DNA from: an uncultured Oscillospiraceae bacterium
Lineage (GTDB): Bacteria; Bacillota; Clostridia; Oscillospirales; Oscillospiraceae
Direction of reading: 5' to 3'
DNA length: 38,309 nucleotides
Assembly: GCA_944387615.1 (NCBI GenBank)
Contig: CALXFP010000006.1
Coordinates: 1 to 38,309 of the forward strand
The notes beneath the pieces were generated by a model. That model saw nothing but the letters and a program-made list of their open reading frames with translations. It had not been told where the DNA came from and searched no databases. Position 1 is the first letter of the stretch, and every line of letters starts with the position of its first letter. This document shows positions 8,371 through 15,770 of this stretch, piece by piece. A program made the position numbers and the translations under genes.

Positions 8371-8535
8371 ATGAACTGTCATGCCAACAAGTGCATCGAG
8401 TGCACCGTACAGCAGTGTGCTTACCACTGCGAGAACGAGAACTACTGCTCTCTGGACCGCATCCTGGTGGGTACTCACGAAACCAATCCTACCATGGATC
8501 AGTGCACTGACTGCAAGTCCTTCCGCCAAAAGTAA
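8371..8535 (+). CDS. DUF1540-type cysteine-rich mini-protein
   Basis: A 54-residue protein with an excellent AAAGGAGG site 8 bases before the ATG. It holds seven cysteines; the pattern C-N5-C-N4-C-N6-C and the end motif QCTDCKSF match the DUF1540 family of small, probably metal-binding clostridial proteins. No membrane segment. It stands alone between rpe (divergent) and a strong terminator. Function is unknown. A weak extended -10 (TGCCATACT, 8329-8337) may drive it. Confidence 0.85.
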   Translation: MNCHANKCIECTVQQCAYHCENENYCSLDRILVGTHETNPTMDQCTDCKSFRQK

Positions 8536-8544
8536 GTTTTTTCC

Positions 8545-8575
8545 CGCGGCAGCCTCCCGCTGCCGCGATTTTTCT
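8545..8575 (+). terminator. Intrinsic terminator after the DUF1540 gene
   Basis: A perfect 8-base-pair GC-rich stem CGCGGCAG/CTGCCGCG (8545-8552, 8560-8567) with a 7-base loop, followed by ATTTTTC. Confidence 0.9.
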
Positions 8576-8700
8576 TGACGAATCCGAAAGATGCCAGTAT
8601 GATATTGTCACAATTTATAGTTCGTTTCCCCAGGATACATATTTTCTTCACATTTTTCCGCTATACTGGGCAAAGAAACGGTAAGGAGGATATTATATAT

Positions 8701-10167
8701 ATGGAGTCATTTGAAAATCAGAATTATCCCAATCCGGAAACGCCGCCGCAGCCGCCGGTGGATTCTGCAGTGGAGCAGCATAATCCCCAGGATGCGGCCG
8801 GAACCACTTCCGGTGCTTCCGGCAAAAGCTCCCCTTATGCGGATTCTCCTTTTGAAGTGAATCCCCAGCGTGGTGCTCCGGAATATACCTATCAGCCTCA
8901 AACTGCTCCCAAGCCTAAGAAACCCCGCAAGCCCCTGGGCAAACGGATTCTGGCCTGTGTTTTGGTTGTGGCACTGGTGGCAGGCGGCTGCCTCATTACC
9001 GCCTACACCATGAATGAATATTGGGAAGAGCGCAGCGAGGCCGCCATTGACCGATTGACAGAAAAAATCGACTCTCTGGAAAAGCAGATTGAGCAGGCGG
9101 CTCCCTTCAGCGGCGGTTCCGGCCATGCCCTGCCGGATACCGGCGATGTGCTGACCCCCAGCCAGCTCTACGCCTGGAATGTCAACAGCGTGGTAGCCAT
9201 TTCCAGCACCGTTCAGGCCAGCGGAATGTATGGTCCGGCAGAGGCTTCCTCCTCTGGTTCCGGCTTTATTCTGTCCGAGGACGGTTATGTGGTCACCAAC
9301 TACCATGTGATTCAGGATGCGGTTAACATCGACGTTGTGATGTACGACGGGACGGAATATGCCGCAGAAGTGGTAGGTTTCGATTCTACCAATGATCTGG
9401 CCGTGCTGAAAATCGAAGCAGAAGATCTGCCTGCCGCCGCTTTGGGCAGCAGCAGCGACCTGGTGATTGGCGATATGGTGGTTGCCATCGGCAATCCCCT
9501 GGGCGAATTGGCCGCCACCCAGACCGTGGGCTATGTCAGCGGCATCAATCGGGAAGTGGCTACCGACAGCACCATCATCAATATGATTCAGACCGACGCC
9601 GCCATCAACCCCGGCAATTCCGGCGGTCCTCTGTTTAACATGCGCGGAGAGGTCATCGGCATTACCACTGCCAAGTACTCCGGCACCACCGGTTCCGGTG
9701 CTTCCATTGAAGGCATTGGCTTTGCCATTCCCATGGATGATGTGCTTCCCATTATCAACGATCTGGTAGAGCACGGGTACGTCACCGGCGGTTATCTGGG
9801 TGTAACGGTGCAGAACACCGACGCTGACTCCGCTGCCATGTTTGGTCTGCCCACCGGCGCATACGTTCTGGAAGTAACGGAAGGCGGCAGCGCCGATCGG
9901 GCCGGAATCCAGCCGAAAGATATTATTACGGATTTGGGCGGGTACCAAGTTTCCAACATCACCGAACTTACCCGGGCCCTGCGCAACTTCAAAGGCGGCG
10001 ACAGCACCACCGTCACCGTGATCCGCAGCGGTAAGGAAATCACCATGGACATTACCCTGGATGAAAAGCCTCAAGAACTTCCCACCCCCGCTACCCAGGA
10101 GACGGAGCCCGCCATGCCCAGTGACGGCAGCTATGAGGACTGGTTTAACTGGTTCTTTGGAGGCTAA
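8701..10167 (+). CDS. HtrA/DegP-type membrane-anchored serine protease with PDZ domain
   Basis: A 488-residue protease for surveillance of misfolded envelope proteins. A Pro/Gln/Ser-rich cytoplasmic tail of about 80 residues precedes one membrane helix (about 83-102), a short coiled-coil-like stretch (110-132), a trypsin-like domain with triad H202 (NYHVIQDAV), D232 (NDLAVLKI) and S307 (GNSGGP), and one PDZ domain (about 365-460). It ends with an acidic and aromatic tail (DWFNWFFGG). I chose the ATG at 8701 because AAGGAGG (8683-8689) precedes it; the frame is open upstream to 8575 but lacks a site. It is a single-gene unit with its own terminator. Confidence 0.95.
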   Translation: MESFENQNYPNPETPPQPPVDSAVEQHNPQDAAGTTSGASGKSSPYADSPFEVNPQRGAPEYTYQPQTAPKPKKPRKPLGKRILACVLVVALVAGGCLITAYTMNEYWEERSEAAIDRLTEKIDSLEKQIEQAAPFSGGSGHALPDTGDVLTPSQLYAWNVNSVVAISSTVQASGMYGPAEASSSGSGFILSEDGYVVTNYHVIQDAVNIDVVMYDGTEYAAEVVGFDSTNDLAVLKIEAEDLPAAALGSSSDLVIGDMVVAIGNPLGELAATQTVGYVSGINREVATDSTIINMIQTDAAINPGNSGGPLFNMRGEVIGITTAKYSGTTGSGASIEGIGFAIPMDDVLPIINDLVEHGYVTGGYLGVTVQNTDADSAAMFGLPTGAYVLEVTEGGSADRAGIQPKDIITDLGGYQVSNITELTRALRNFKGGDSTTVTVIRSGKEITMDITLDEKPQELPTPATQETEPAMPSDGSYEDWFNWFFGG

Positions 10168-10221
10168 CCACTGCGTCCGTATCTTCCCCATTTCATGATT
10201 CCCCTTTTTCCGTGTGCATTT

Positions 10222-10255
10222 GAGGCGTGCCCCATGGATGGCACGCCTCTTTTTA
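10222..10255 (+). terminator. Intrinsic terminator after htrA-like gene
   Basis: A perfect 10-base-pair stem GAGGCGTGCC/GGCACGCCTC (10222-10231, 10240-10249), 8-base loop, then TTTTT. Confidence 0.92.
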
Positions 10256-10288
10256 TCCGCCAAAATCAAAAGCCTGTGCGTCAGCGAA

Positions 10289-10317
10289 TTGAATTTTTCC
10301 TCTTCCTGTGATATGGT
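10289..10317 (+). promoter_or_regulatory. Promoter of the Spo0A-like gene
   Basis: TTGAAT (10289-10294), 17-base spacer, TATGGT (10312-10317), about 30 bases before the start codon. I see no clear 0A box (TGTCGAA type) in it. Confidence 0.65.
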
Positions 10318-10347
10318 ATACCCATCCGTACAGAAAGGAGAATGGGA

Positions 10348-11046
10348 ATGGATGCACATAAACTTCTGCTTGCGGACAGCAATGAAGATTTTTTGACTGC
10401 ACTGGCGGAAATTCTTTCCCCGCAGTATCAGGTATTTACCAGCCGCAGCGGGAAAGAGGCCCTTCACATTCTCCAGCGGGAACAGTGCGGCGTGATGATT
10501 CTGGATCTGATGCTGACGGAGCTGGATGGAATCTCCCTGTTGGAACAGGCGGTTGCCCTGGGACTGAACCCCAAGGTTCTGGTAATGACGCCCCTGTTCA
10601 ACGATTACATTCAGTCCGCTGCGGAGCGTTTGGGAGTCGCCTATCTGGTGTACAAGCCCTGCGATTTACACGCCGTTGCCAACCGGGTTGCAGATCTGAG
10701 CCATGGCCTGCGTCTTCCGGAGCCGGTGGACCCCCATTCCCAGATTCGCTCACTGCTCACGCAGCTCAGCGTATCCGCCAAATATCGGGGCTGCCGGTAC
10801 CTGACAGAAGCCATCTATCTCATGGCTCAGGATTCCAGCCAATCGGTGACAAAGGAGCTGTATCCCGCCGTTGCCCAGATCTGCAACTGTGACGGCAGCA
10901 ATGTGGAGCGCTCCATCCGCAGCGCATTGGATGTAGCCTGGAAAAAGCGCCAGCCATCCGTCTGGGAGTGCTATTTCCCCCTGCACAAGAAGCGGCCAAC
11001 CAATGCCGAGTTTATTTCCCGCCTGGCAGAAATGATCCGTCTTTAA
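10348..11046 (+). CDS. Spo0A-like response regulator (divergent paralog)
   Basis: A 232-residue regulator: a receiver domain with phospho-acceptor D53 (ILDLMLTELDG), T81 and K103 (YKPCD), then a Spo0A C-terminal domain from about 130. The C half keeps the Spo0A pattern YLTEAI, VTKELYP, VERSIRSALDVAW and PTNAEFI. Differences from standard Spo0A are a single acidic residue in the pocket (D10 then Ser), a very short linker and a shortened loop after the recognition helix. The ATG at 10348 has AAAGGAG 7 bases upstream and is preferred over the ATG at 10342. It is transcribed alone. It may be a paralog controlling something other than sporulation entry; whether the genome has a second, canonical spo0A cannot be seen. 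Confidence 0.85.
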   Translation: MDAHKLLLADSNEDFLTALAEILSPQYQVFTSRSGKEALHILQREQCGVMILDLMLTELDGISLLEQAVALGLNPKVLVMTPLFNDYIQSAAERLGVAYLVYKPCDLHAVANRVADLSHGLRLPEPVDPHSQIRSLLTQLSVSAKYRGCRYLTEAIYLMAQDSSQSVTKELYPAVAQICNCDGSNVERSIRSALDVAWKKRQPSVWECYFPLHKKRPTNAEFISRLAEMIRL

Positions 11047-11134
11047 TTCTGTTCCATTTCTCATTTCGACGGAATACTCTGCCAGGATTTGCATATGCTA
11101 TAACAATCACTTTTCCTCGTACAGGAGGCTTAAC

Positions 11135-12142
11135 ATGCGAAAGAGAAGAAGATCCTCCCCCGCCCGGGCAGCAATGAAACTGCTGTGTCTGATGCTGGGG
11201 CTGATTTTAACAGTAATGGTGGGAGCAACTGCCTATTTTCAATATCAGACCGGCCTGCTTCCTTCCCTGGACTTAAGCAGCATCAGCGTATTTTCCGGGG
11301 AATCCTGGCATCTGCCGGAGCTGCCTTCCCTGAATCTGGGACAGTTCCTTTCCGGAACCGCTTCCAATCAAATCGGCGGCAGAGGCAGCAACATTGTCAA
11401 TATTCTTCTGGTGGGTCAGGATCGCCGGGAAGGAGAGGAACGGGCCCGTTCCGATTCCATGATTCTGTGTACCTTCAACAAGAAAACCAAACAGCTGACC
11501 ATGACCTCTTTCCTGCGGGATTTGTACGTCCCCATTCCCGGCTATGAATCCAATCGTATCAACAGCGCCTACGCCTACGGAGGAATCCCCCTGCTGGAGC
11601 AGACATTGCAGGAAAACTTCAATCTGCACATTGACGGCAGTGTGGAAGTGGATTTCAGCCAGTTTGCCAAGGTCGTGGATCTTCTGGGCGGAGTAGAGAT
11701 GGAACTGCGGCAGGATGAGGCAGAAGTCATCAATTACGAGACAGGAAGCGAACTGTCCGCAGGTACTCACCGTCTTACCGGTGATCAGGCACTGGCCTAC
11801 TCCCGCATCCGTAAACTGGACGCAGACGGAGACTTCAGCCGCACCAATCGTCAGAGAAAAGTAATCAGCGCTCTGATGGATGCCTACCGGGGCGCAGGGC
11901 TGACAACCATGCTGACCATGACCAAAAATATACTGCCCATGATTACCACGGATCTGAGCAATGTGGAAATTCTGATGTATGGCCTTGAACTGTTTCCCAT
12001 GCTTTCCGATGCCCAGGTTGTCAGCCAATATGTCCCCGCAGCAGGGACATATTCCGATCAGTCCATCAACGGGATGTCTGTGCTGGTTCCCGATCTGGAA
12101 GCCAACCAGCAAATACTGCGGGAAACTCTGCTTGGAAATTAA
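11135..12142 (+). CDS. LytR-CpsA-Psr (LCP) family cell-wall ligase
   Basis: A 335-residue protein with an Arg/Lys-rich start, one membrane helix (about 14-36) and an extracytoplasmic LCP domain. Conserved parts are the Asp/Arg cluster in ILLVGQDRR and RSDSMIL, SFLRDLYVPIPG with the pyrophosphate-binding Arg, NRINSAYAYGG, and the AYSRIRKLDADGDFSRTNRQ stretch. LCP enzymes transfer lipid-linked glycopolymers (teichoic acid or capsule) to peptidoglycan. An AGGAGG site lies before the ATG at 11135. The polymer it attaches is not indicated by neighbours. A weak extended -10 (TGCTATAAC near 11096-11104) may be its promoter. Confidence 0.94.
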   Translation: MRKRRRSSPARAAMKLLCLMLGLILTVMVGATAYFQYQTGLLPSLDLSSISVFSGESWHLPELPSLNLGQFLSGTASNQIGGRGSNIVNILLVGQDRREGEERARSDSMILCTFNKKTKQLTMTSFLRDLYVPIPGYESNRINSAYAYGGIPLLEQTLQENFNLHIDGSVEVDFSQFAKVVDLLGGVEMELRQDEAEVINYETGSELSAGTHRLTGDQALAYSRIRKLDADGDFSRTNRQRKVISALMDAYRGAGLTTMLTMTKNILPMITTDLSNVEILMYGLELFPMLSDAQVVSQYVPAAGTYSDQSINGMSVLVPDLEANQQILRETLLGN

Positions 12143-12202
12143 CTTTTTTTATTTCCAAAAAAGGAAATTATTTCCTGCAATATTACAGCAAAATGTTTCG
12201 AT

Positions 12203-12234
12203 ATTACCCATCGATAACCAATATCATCGGTAAT
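12203..12234. promoter_or_regulatory. Imperfect inverted repeat upstream of the BlaI-type gene
   Basis: ATTACC (12203-12208) and GGTAAT (12229-12234) flank an inner partly symmetric CGATAACCAATATCATCG. It lies about 35 bases above the -35 box and could be an operator or just AT-rich intergenic symmetry. Confidence 0.25.
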
Positions 12235-12269
12235 TCAGAAAAAATTTCTTAAAATCTCGCATAACAGAA

Positions 12270-12298
12270 TTGACAAAAACTGTAAACCAGTCTATAAT
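12270..12298 (+). promoter_or_regulatory. Perfect consensus promoter of the BlaI-type repressor gene
   Basis: TTGACA (12270-12275), 17-base spacer, TATAAT (12293-12298). The spacer holds a small dyad ACTG-TAAAC-CAGT that might be bound by the repressor itself; this is weak. Confidence 0.9.
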
Positions 12299-12323
12299 GA
12301 CTTCAAATCAAGGAGGTGTACGG

Positions 12324-12692
12324 GTGGAACTTACAAAAAGTGAAATGGAAATCATGGACGTTCTCTGGGACGCGCAAAAGCCGCTGTCCCGCGCAGATCT
12401 GCTGGCTCGTTCTGAGGAGAAGACCTGGAAGGACAGCTCTGTGCATATTCTGCTGAATGGTCTGCTGCAAAAAGGTGCGATTCAGGAAGCCGGGTTGGTA
12501 AAACGGAGCAAGACCTATGGTAGAGTCTTTGTTCCGACTCTGACACGGGAAGAGTACTTTGCAACTACCATCTTCTCCCATCGTCATAAGCCCAACATTC
12601 TGGGATTGTTTGAAGCGTTACTGCGTCGGGAGGATATCACCAGCGACGAGCTGAAGCAGATCGCCGCCATGGTGGAACAACGGAATCATTGA
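12324..12692 (+). CDS. BlaI/MecI/CopY-family transcriptional repressor
   Basis: A 122-residue winged-helix regulator. MELTKSEMEIMDVLW, then the helix-turn-helix region around LSRADLLARSEEKTWKDSSVHILLNGLL, and YGRVFVPTLTREEYF match the BlaI/MecI (Penicillinase_R) family. The start is a GTG at 12324 with AGGAGGTG immediately upstream; earlier in-frame codons overlap the promoter and cannot be used. No BlaR1/MecR1-type sensor protease gene follows, so it is an orphan repressor here. Its targets are unknown; autoregulation is likely by family habit. Confidence 0.9.
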   Translation: MELTKSEMEIMDVLWDAQKPLSRADLLARSEEKTWKDSSVHILLNGLLQKGAIQEAGLVKRSKTYGRVFVPTLTREEYFATTIFSHRHKPNILGLFEALLRREDITSDELKQIAAMVEQRNH

Positions 12693-12700
12693 TTTCCTCA

Positions 12701-12730
12701 GGAGCTGCCAAGTGCGGCTCCCTTTTTTTC
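12701..12730 (+). terminator. Intrinsic terminator after the BlaI-type gene
   Basis: An 8-base-pair stem GGAGCTGC/GCGGCTCC (12701-12708, 12714-12721, one G-U pair), loop CAAGT, then a run of seven T. Confidence 0.85.
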
Positions 12731-12772
12731 TCACGCATTGTTGAAATTGCAAAATTTATAGTCGGTTTATGT

Positions 12773-12789
12773 ACAAAATGGCGTTTTGT
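12773..12789. promoter_or_regulatory. Inverted repeat abutting the -35 box of the beta-helix/glmM unit
   Basis: Perfect arms ACAAAA (12773-12778) and TTTTGT (12784-12789) with a 5-base centre, two bases upstream of TTGACA. A possible operator; not GC-rich enough to be a terminator. Confidence 0.3.
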
Positions 12790-12791
12790 CA

Positions 12792-12820
12792 TTGACAAGG
12801 CCCCTTCGGCGATGTATAGT
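12792..12820 (+). promoter_or_regulatory. Promoter of the beta-helix protein/glmM unit
   Basis: TTGACA (12792-12797), 17-base spacer, TATAGT (12815-12820), about 50 bases before the ATG at 12870. Confidence 0.85.
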
Positions 12821-12869
12821 AGTCAAGGTCAATTCCTGGCACCGAGGTGTGCCGTCTGGAGGAAAAAGT

Positions 12870-13526
12870 ATGCTCAAAACAAGTGATCTGTTTGATTTGT
12901 CCCACTCCATGGCAGGAACCTACCTGTCTGATTTTGAACTGCCCTGGCAGGCTCTGGGGGGGATCAAATCCCTGATTCTTTCCCTTGGCAGCCAGCTGGG
13001 CGAAGATTACAACCAGATTCAGCCCAATGTATGGGTACATAAAACCGCTGTTGTGGCGCCTACCGCTTACCTGGGTGCGCCTTGCATCATCGGTGCAAAT
13101 ACCGAAGTACGCCACTGTGCCTTCATCCGCGGCTCGGCCCTGGTGGGTGAGAACTGTGTGGTCGGCAACTCCGTAGAACTGAAAAATGTGATTTTGTTTG
13201 ACAATGTGCAGGTACCCCACTACAACTATGTGGGCGACAGCATTCTGGGATACAAATCCCACATGGGCGCAGGCAGCGTCACTTCCAATGTCAAGTCCGA
13301 CAAGACCCTGGTGGTGGTGAAAAACGGCGAAGAGCAGATTCCCACCGGGCTGAAGAAATTCGGCGCCATGCTGGGTGATTTTGTGGAAGTCGGCTGCAAC
13401 AGCGTACTCAATCCCGGCACGGTCATTGGCAGACACACCAACATCTACCCCACTTCCTGCGTCCGGGGCATGGTTCCGGCAGACAGCATCTGGAAAACCG
13501 GCGGCGTGGTTGTTGCCAAGAAGTAA
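12870..13526 (+). CDS. Left-handed beta-helix protein resembling the GlmU acetyltransferase half
   Basis: A 218-residue protein made mostly of hexapeptide repeats of a left-handed beta-helix. The stretch VPHYNYVGDSILGYKSHMGAGSVTSN (H117 region, shown here only as key residues) lines up with the GlmU acetyltransferase core, where the His before YLGD is catalytic; H117 fits that position. The N-terminal uridylyltransferase domain of GlmU is absent; about 50 unmatched residues precede the helix. The ATG at 12870 has GGAGG 7 bases upstream. It sits 48 bases before glmM in one transcript, so a glucosamine-1-phosphate N-acetyltransferase role in UDP-GlcNAc synthesis is reasonable but inferred. Another sugar-nucleotide acyltransferase is the alternative. 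Confidence 0.78.
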   Translation: MLKTSDLFDLSHSMAGTYLSDFELPWQALGGIKSLILSLGSQLGEDYNQIQPNVWVHKTAVVAPTAYLGAPCIIGANTEVRHCAFIRGSALVGENCVVGNSVELKNVILFDNVQVPHYNYVGDSILGYKSHMGAGSVTSNVKSDKTLVVVKNGEEQIPTGLKKFGAMLGDFVEVGCNSVLNPGTVIGRHTNIYPTSCVRGMVPADSIWKTGGVVVAKK

Positions 13527-13574
13527 GTTTTTCCGCATTTTCGATCCTCTTTTATGTGAAAGGAGCTTATTCCT

Positions 13575-14960
13575 ATGGGAAAGTATTTCGGAACTGACGG
13601 CTTCCGGGGCGAAGCCAACTGCAATCTGACCGCCGATCATGCCTTCAAGGTCGGCCGTTTCCTGGGTTGGTATTACACCCAGCTGCGCCGGCGCAACGGA
13701 AGCGATGGTCCTGCCCGGATTGTCATCGGCAAGGACACCCGCCGCAGCAGCTACATGTTTGAGTACAGCCTGGTAGGCGGTCTGGTTGCCTCCGGTGCCG
13801 ACGCTTATTTGCTGCACGTCACCACTACCCCGTCGGTTGCCTATGTGGTTCGTACCGAAGGCTTTGAGTGCGGCATCATGATTTCCGCCAGCCACAATCC
13901 TTACTATGACAACGGCATCAAGCTCATCAACGGCTTTGGCGAGAAAATGGACGAAAGCGTCATTACCCTGGTGGAAGCCTATCTGGACGGTCATCTGGAA
14001 GCCTTTGGCCGCAGCTGGGAGGAACTGCCCCTGGCCAAGCGGGATCAGATCGGCCGTACTGTGGACCATGTGGCAGGACGTAACCGCTACATTGGGTATC
14101 TGATTTCCCTGGGTCTGTACTCTTTCAAGGGATTGCGGGTTGGTCTGGACTGCGCCAACGGCTCTTCCTGGAATATTGCCAAGTCTGTTTTCGACGCTCT
14201 GGGCGCCAAGACCTATGTAATCAACGCAGAGCCTGATGGATACAACATCAACACCAACGCCGGCTCTACCCACATCGAGGTACTTCAGCGCTATGTAGTG
14301 GAGAATGGTCTGGATGTGGGCTTTGCCTACGACGGCGACGCCGACCGCTGCATGTGCGTCGATGAAAAGGGCAATGTGATCACCGGCGACCATATCCTCT
14401 ATCTGTACGGCAAGTACATGAAAGAGCGGGGCAAACTGATGATGAACACTGTTGTCACCACCGTCATGTCCAACTTCGGACTGTACAAAGCTTTCGACGA
14501 GCTGGGCATCGACTACGCCAAAACCGCTGTGGGCGACAAGTATGTCTACGAGTACATGATGGCCAACGGCTGCCGTCTGGGCGGTGAACAGAGCGGTCAT
14601 ATTATCTTCTCCAAATACGCTTCCACCGGTGACGGTATTCTAACCTCCCTGAAGGTCATGGAAGTCATGCTGGCCAAGAAGAAGCCCCTGAGCCAGCTGT
14701 GTGAAGGATTCACCTTCTATCCCCAGGTTCTGAAAAATGTCCGGGTGGCCGACAAGGCTGCTGCTCAGGCTGACCCTGATGTCCAGGCTGCTGTGGCAGA
14801 AGTGGCTGCAAAACTGGGCGACAGCGGACGGATCCTGGTACGGGAGTCCGGCACCGAGCCTGTGATTCGGGTTATGGTGGAAGCTCCTACCAAGGCCGTT
14901 TGCGAAGACAATGTGGATTATGTGGTAGAGGTGATTCGCCGCAAAGGTCACGTTGTGTAA
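13575..14960 (+). CDS. glmM: Phosphoglucosamine mutase
   Basis: A 461-residue alpha-D-phosphohexomutase that converts glucosamine 6-phosphate to glucosamine 1-phosphate, a precursor of UDP-GlcNAc and peptidoglycan. Motifs: FGTDGFRGEAN at the N terminus as in GlmM, the phosphoserine loop ISASHNPYYDNG (S106), the Mg loop AYDGDADRC, the sugar-specificity loop GEQSGHI, and the phosphate-binding loop RESGTEPVIRVM. The length is normal. An AAAGGAG site precedes the ATG. It is the second gene after the GlmU-like beta-helix protein and is closed by a strong terminator. Confidence 0.95.
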   Translation: MGKYFGTDGFRGEANCNLTADHAFKVGRFLGWYYTQLRRRNGSDGPARIVIGKDTRRSSYMFEYSLVGGLVASGADAYLLHVTTTPSVAYVVRTEGFECGIMISASHNPYYDNGIKLINGFGEKMDESVITLVEAYLDGHLEAFGRSWEELPLAKRDQIGRTVDHVAGRNRYIGYLISLGLYSFKGLRVGLDCANGSSWNIAKSVFDALGAKTYVINAEPDGYNINTNAGSTHIEVLQRYVVENGLDVGFAYDGDADRCMCVDEKGNVITGDHILYLYGKYMKERGKLMMNTVVTTVMSNFGLYKAFDELGIDYAKTAVGDKYVYEYMMANGCRLGGEQSGHIIFSKYASTGDGILTSLKVMEVMLAKKKPLSQLCEGFTFYPQVLKNVRVADKAAAQADPDVQAAVAEVAAKLGDSGRILVRESGTEPVIRVMVEAPTKAVCEDNVDYVVEVIRRKGHVV

Positions 14961-14975
14961 TTGAAAAATGTCCCT

Positions 14976-15007
14976 CGGGCGCTGCAGAGACTGCGGCGCC
15001 CGTTTTT
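14976..15007 (+). terminator. Intrinsic terminator after glmM
   Basis: A 10-base-pair GC-rich stem (14976-14985 with 14993-15002, one G-U pair), 7-base loop, then TTTTT. Confidence 0.92.
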
Positions 15008-15047
15008 GTGCTTCCCTGGATTTTGCGGGACTGGGGTATTTTTAAGG

Positions 15048-15076
15048 TTGCAATGCCCTTCTTGTTATGATAAAAT
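15048..15076 (+). promoter_or_regulatory. Promoter of the XRE-led operon
   Basis: TTGCAA (15048-15053), 17-base spacer, TAAAAT (15071-15076), directly followed by the palindrome at 15077-15092. Confidence 0.75.
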
Positions 15077-15092
15077 GAGTACAATTGTACTC
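15077..15092. promoter_or_regulatory. Perfect 16-base palindrome, probable XRE operator
   Basis: GAGTACAATTGTACTC is self-complementary over all 16 bases. It starts one base after the -10 box and covers the expected transcription start, an ideal repressor site. The next gene encodes an XRE repressor, so autoregulation is the simple reading. Confidence 0.65.
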
Positions 15093-15104
15093 TGGAGGGA
15101 AAAC

Positions 15105-15770
15105 ATGGACGACGAGAAGCTCAAATATCAGATCGGTGCCAACATCGCCGCCTATCGCAAGCAGGCTGGGCTGACACAGGTCGGTTTGGCAGAGAAATTG
15201 AATTATTCTGACAAGGCGGTTTCCAAATGGGAACGGGGCGAATCTGTGCCGGATGTGCTGACCTTGATGGTGCTGTCTGAACTGTTTGGTGTGACAGTCA
15301 ACGACCTGCTGGCAGACCCCGATACCCTGCCTGACAACCCCGGAACCCTGGAAAAGGCAATGACCCAGGTTTCGGAGAAGGCGCTGAAACGAAAAGCCAA
15401 CAAAAATGTGATTCTGGCCCTGTCGTCCACCCTGGTTTGGTTTGTGGCGCTGCTGGCCTTCGTGATTCTGTCCTCGTTTGACTTTTTGGACCGGTACAGC
15501 TATTTGCTGTTTTTCTATGCCATCCCCGCCAATGCCATTGTGCTGCTGAGTCTGCGCTCGGCCTGGCACGATTTCCGCTGGAATCAGGCGCTGATTACCG
15601 GCATCGTCTGGGGCAGTTTGCTGAGCATTTATGTGACGCTGCTGGTGGTGCTGCAATACAATTTCTGGAAGGTTTTTCTGCTGGGGATTCCCGGTCAGAT
15701 TGCCATTTTCCTGTGGTTCCGGATGTTCCGTCCGGCAAAAGAGACAGAAAGGATGCCTGAAAATGGATAA
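15105..15770 (+). CDS. XRE-family regulator with C-terminal membrane helices
   Basis: A 221-residue protein. Residues about 9-70 form a Cro/C1-type helix-turn-helix (IGANIAAYRKQAGLTQ, LNYSDKAVSKWERG, FGVTVNDLLAD). After a charged linker come four hydrophobic segments (about 105-205), so the repressor is tied to the membrane, a layout seen in many clostridial regulators. The ATG at 15105 follows GGAGGG by 5 bases; upstream in-frame codons cross the promoter. It leads a long run of plus-strand genes and its stop overlaps the start of the next gene. The membrane part may sense a signal; unknown. Confidence 0.9.
   Translation: MDDEKLKYQIGANIAAYRKQAGLTQVGLAEKLNYSDKAVSKWERGESVPDVLTLMVLSELFGVTVNDLLADPDTLPDNPGTLEKAMTQVSEKALKRKANKNVILALSSTLVWFVALLAFVILSSFDFLDRYSYLLFFYAIPANAIVLLSLRSAWHDFRWNQALITGIVWGSLLSIYVTLLVVLQYNFWKVFLLGIPGQIAIFLWFRMFRPAKETERMPENG

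Noticed and set aside
5574..8510. A very long plus-strand open frame across the GGGtGRT, scaffold and rpe genes
   Set aside because: It is the mirror of three well-supported minus-strand genes, shows no family motifs and crosses terminators and promoters.
8701..11046. HtrA-like protease followed by Spo0A-like gene as a spoIVB-spo0A locus
   Set aside because: The protease is a standard HtrA with catalytic triad and C-terminal PDZ, not SpoIVB, and a strong terminator plus a new promoter separate the genes.
12151..12168. ATTTCC-AAAAAA-GGAAAT hairpin as a terminator for the LCP gene
   Set aside because: The stem is short and AT-rich and no T run follows, so it does not look like an efficient intrinsic terminator.
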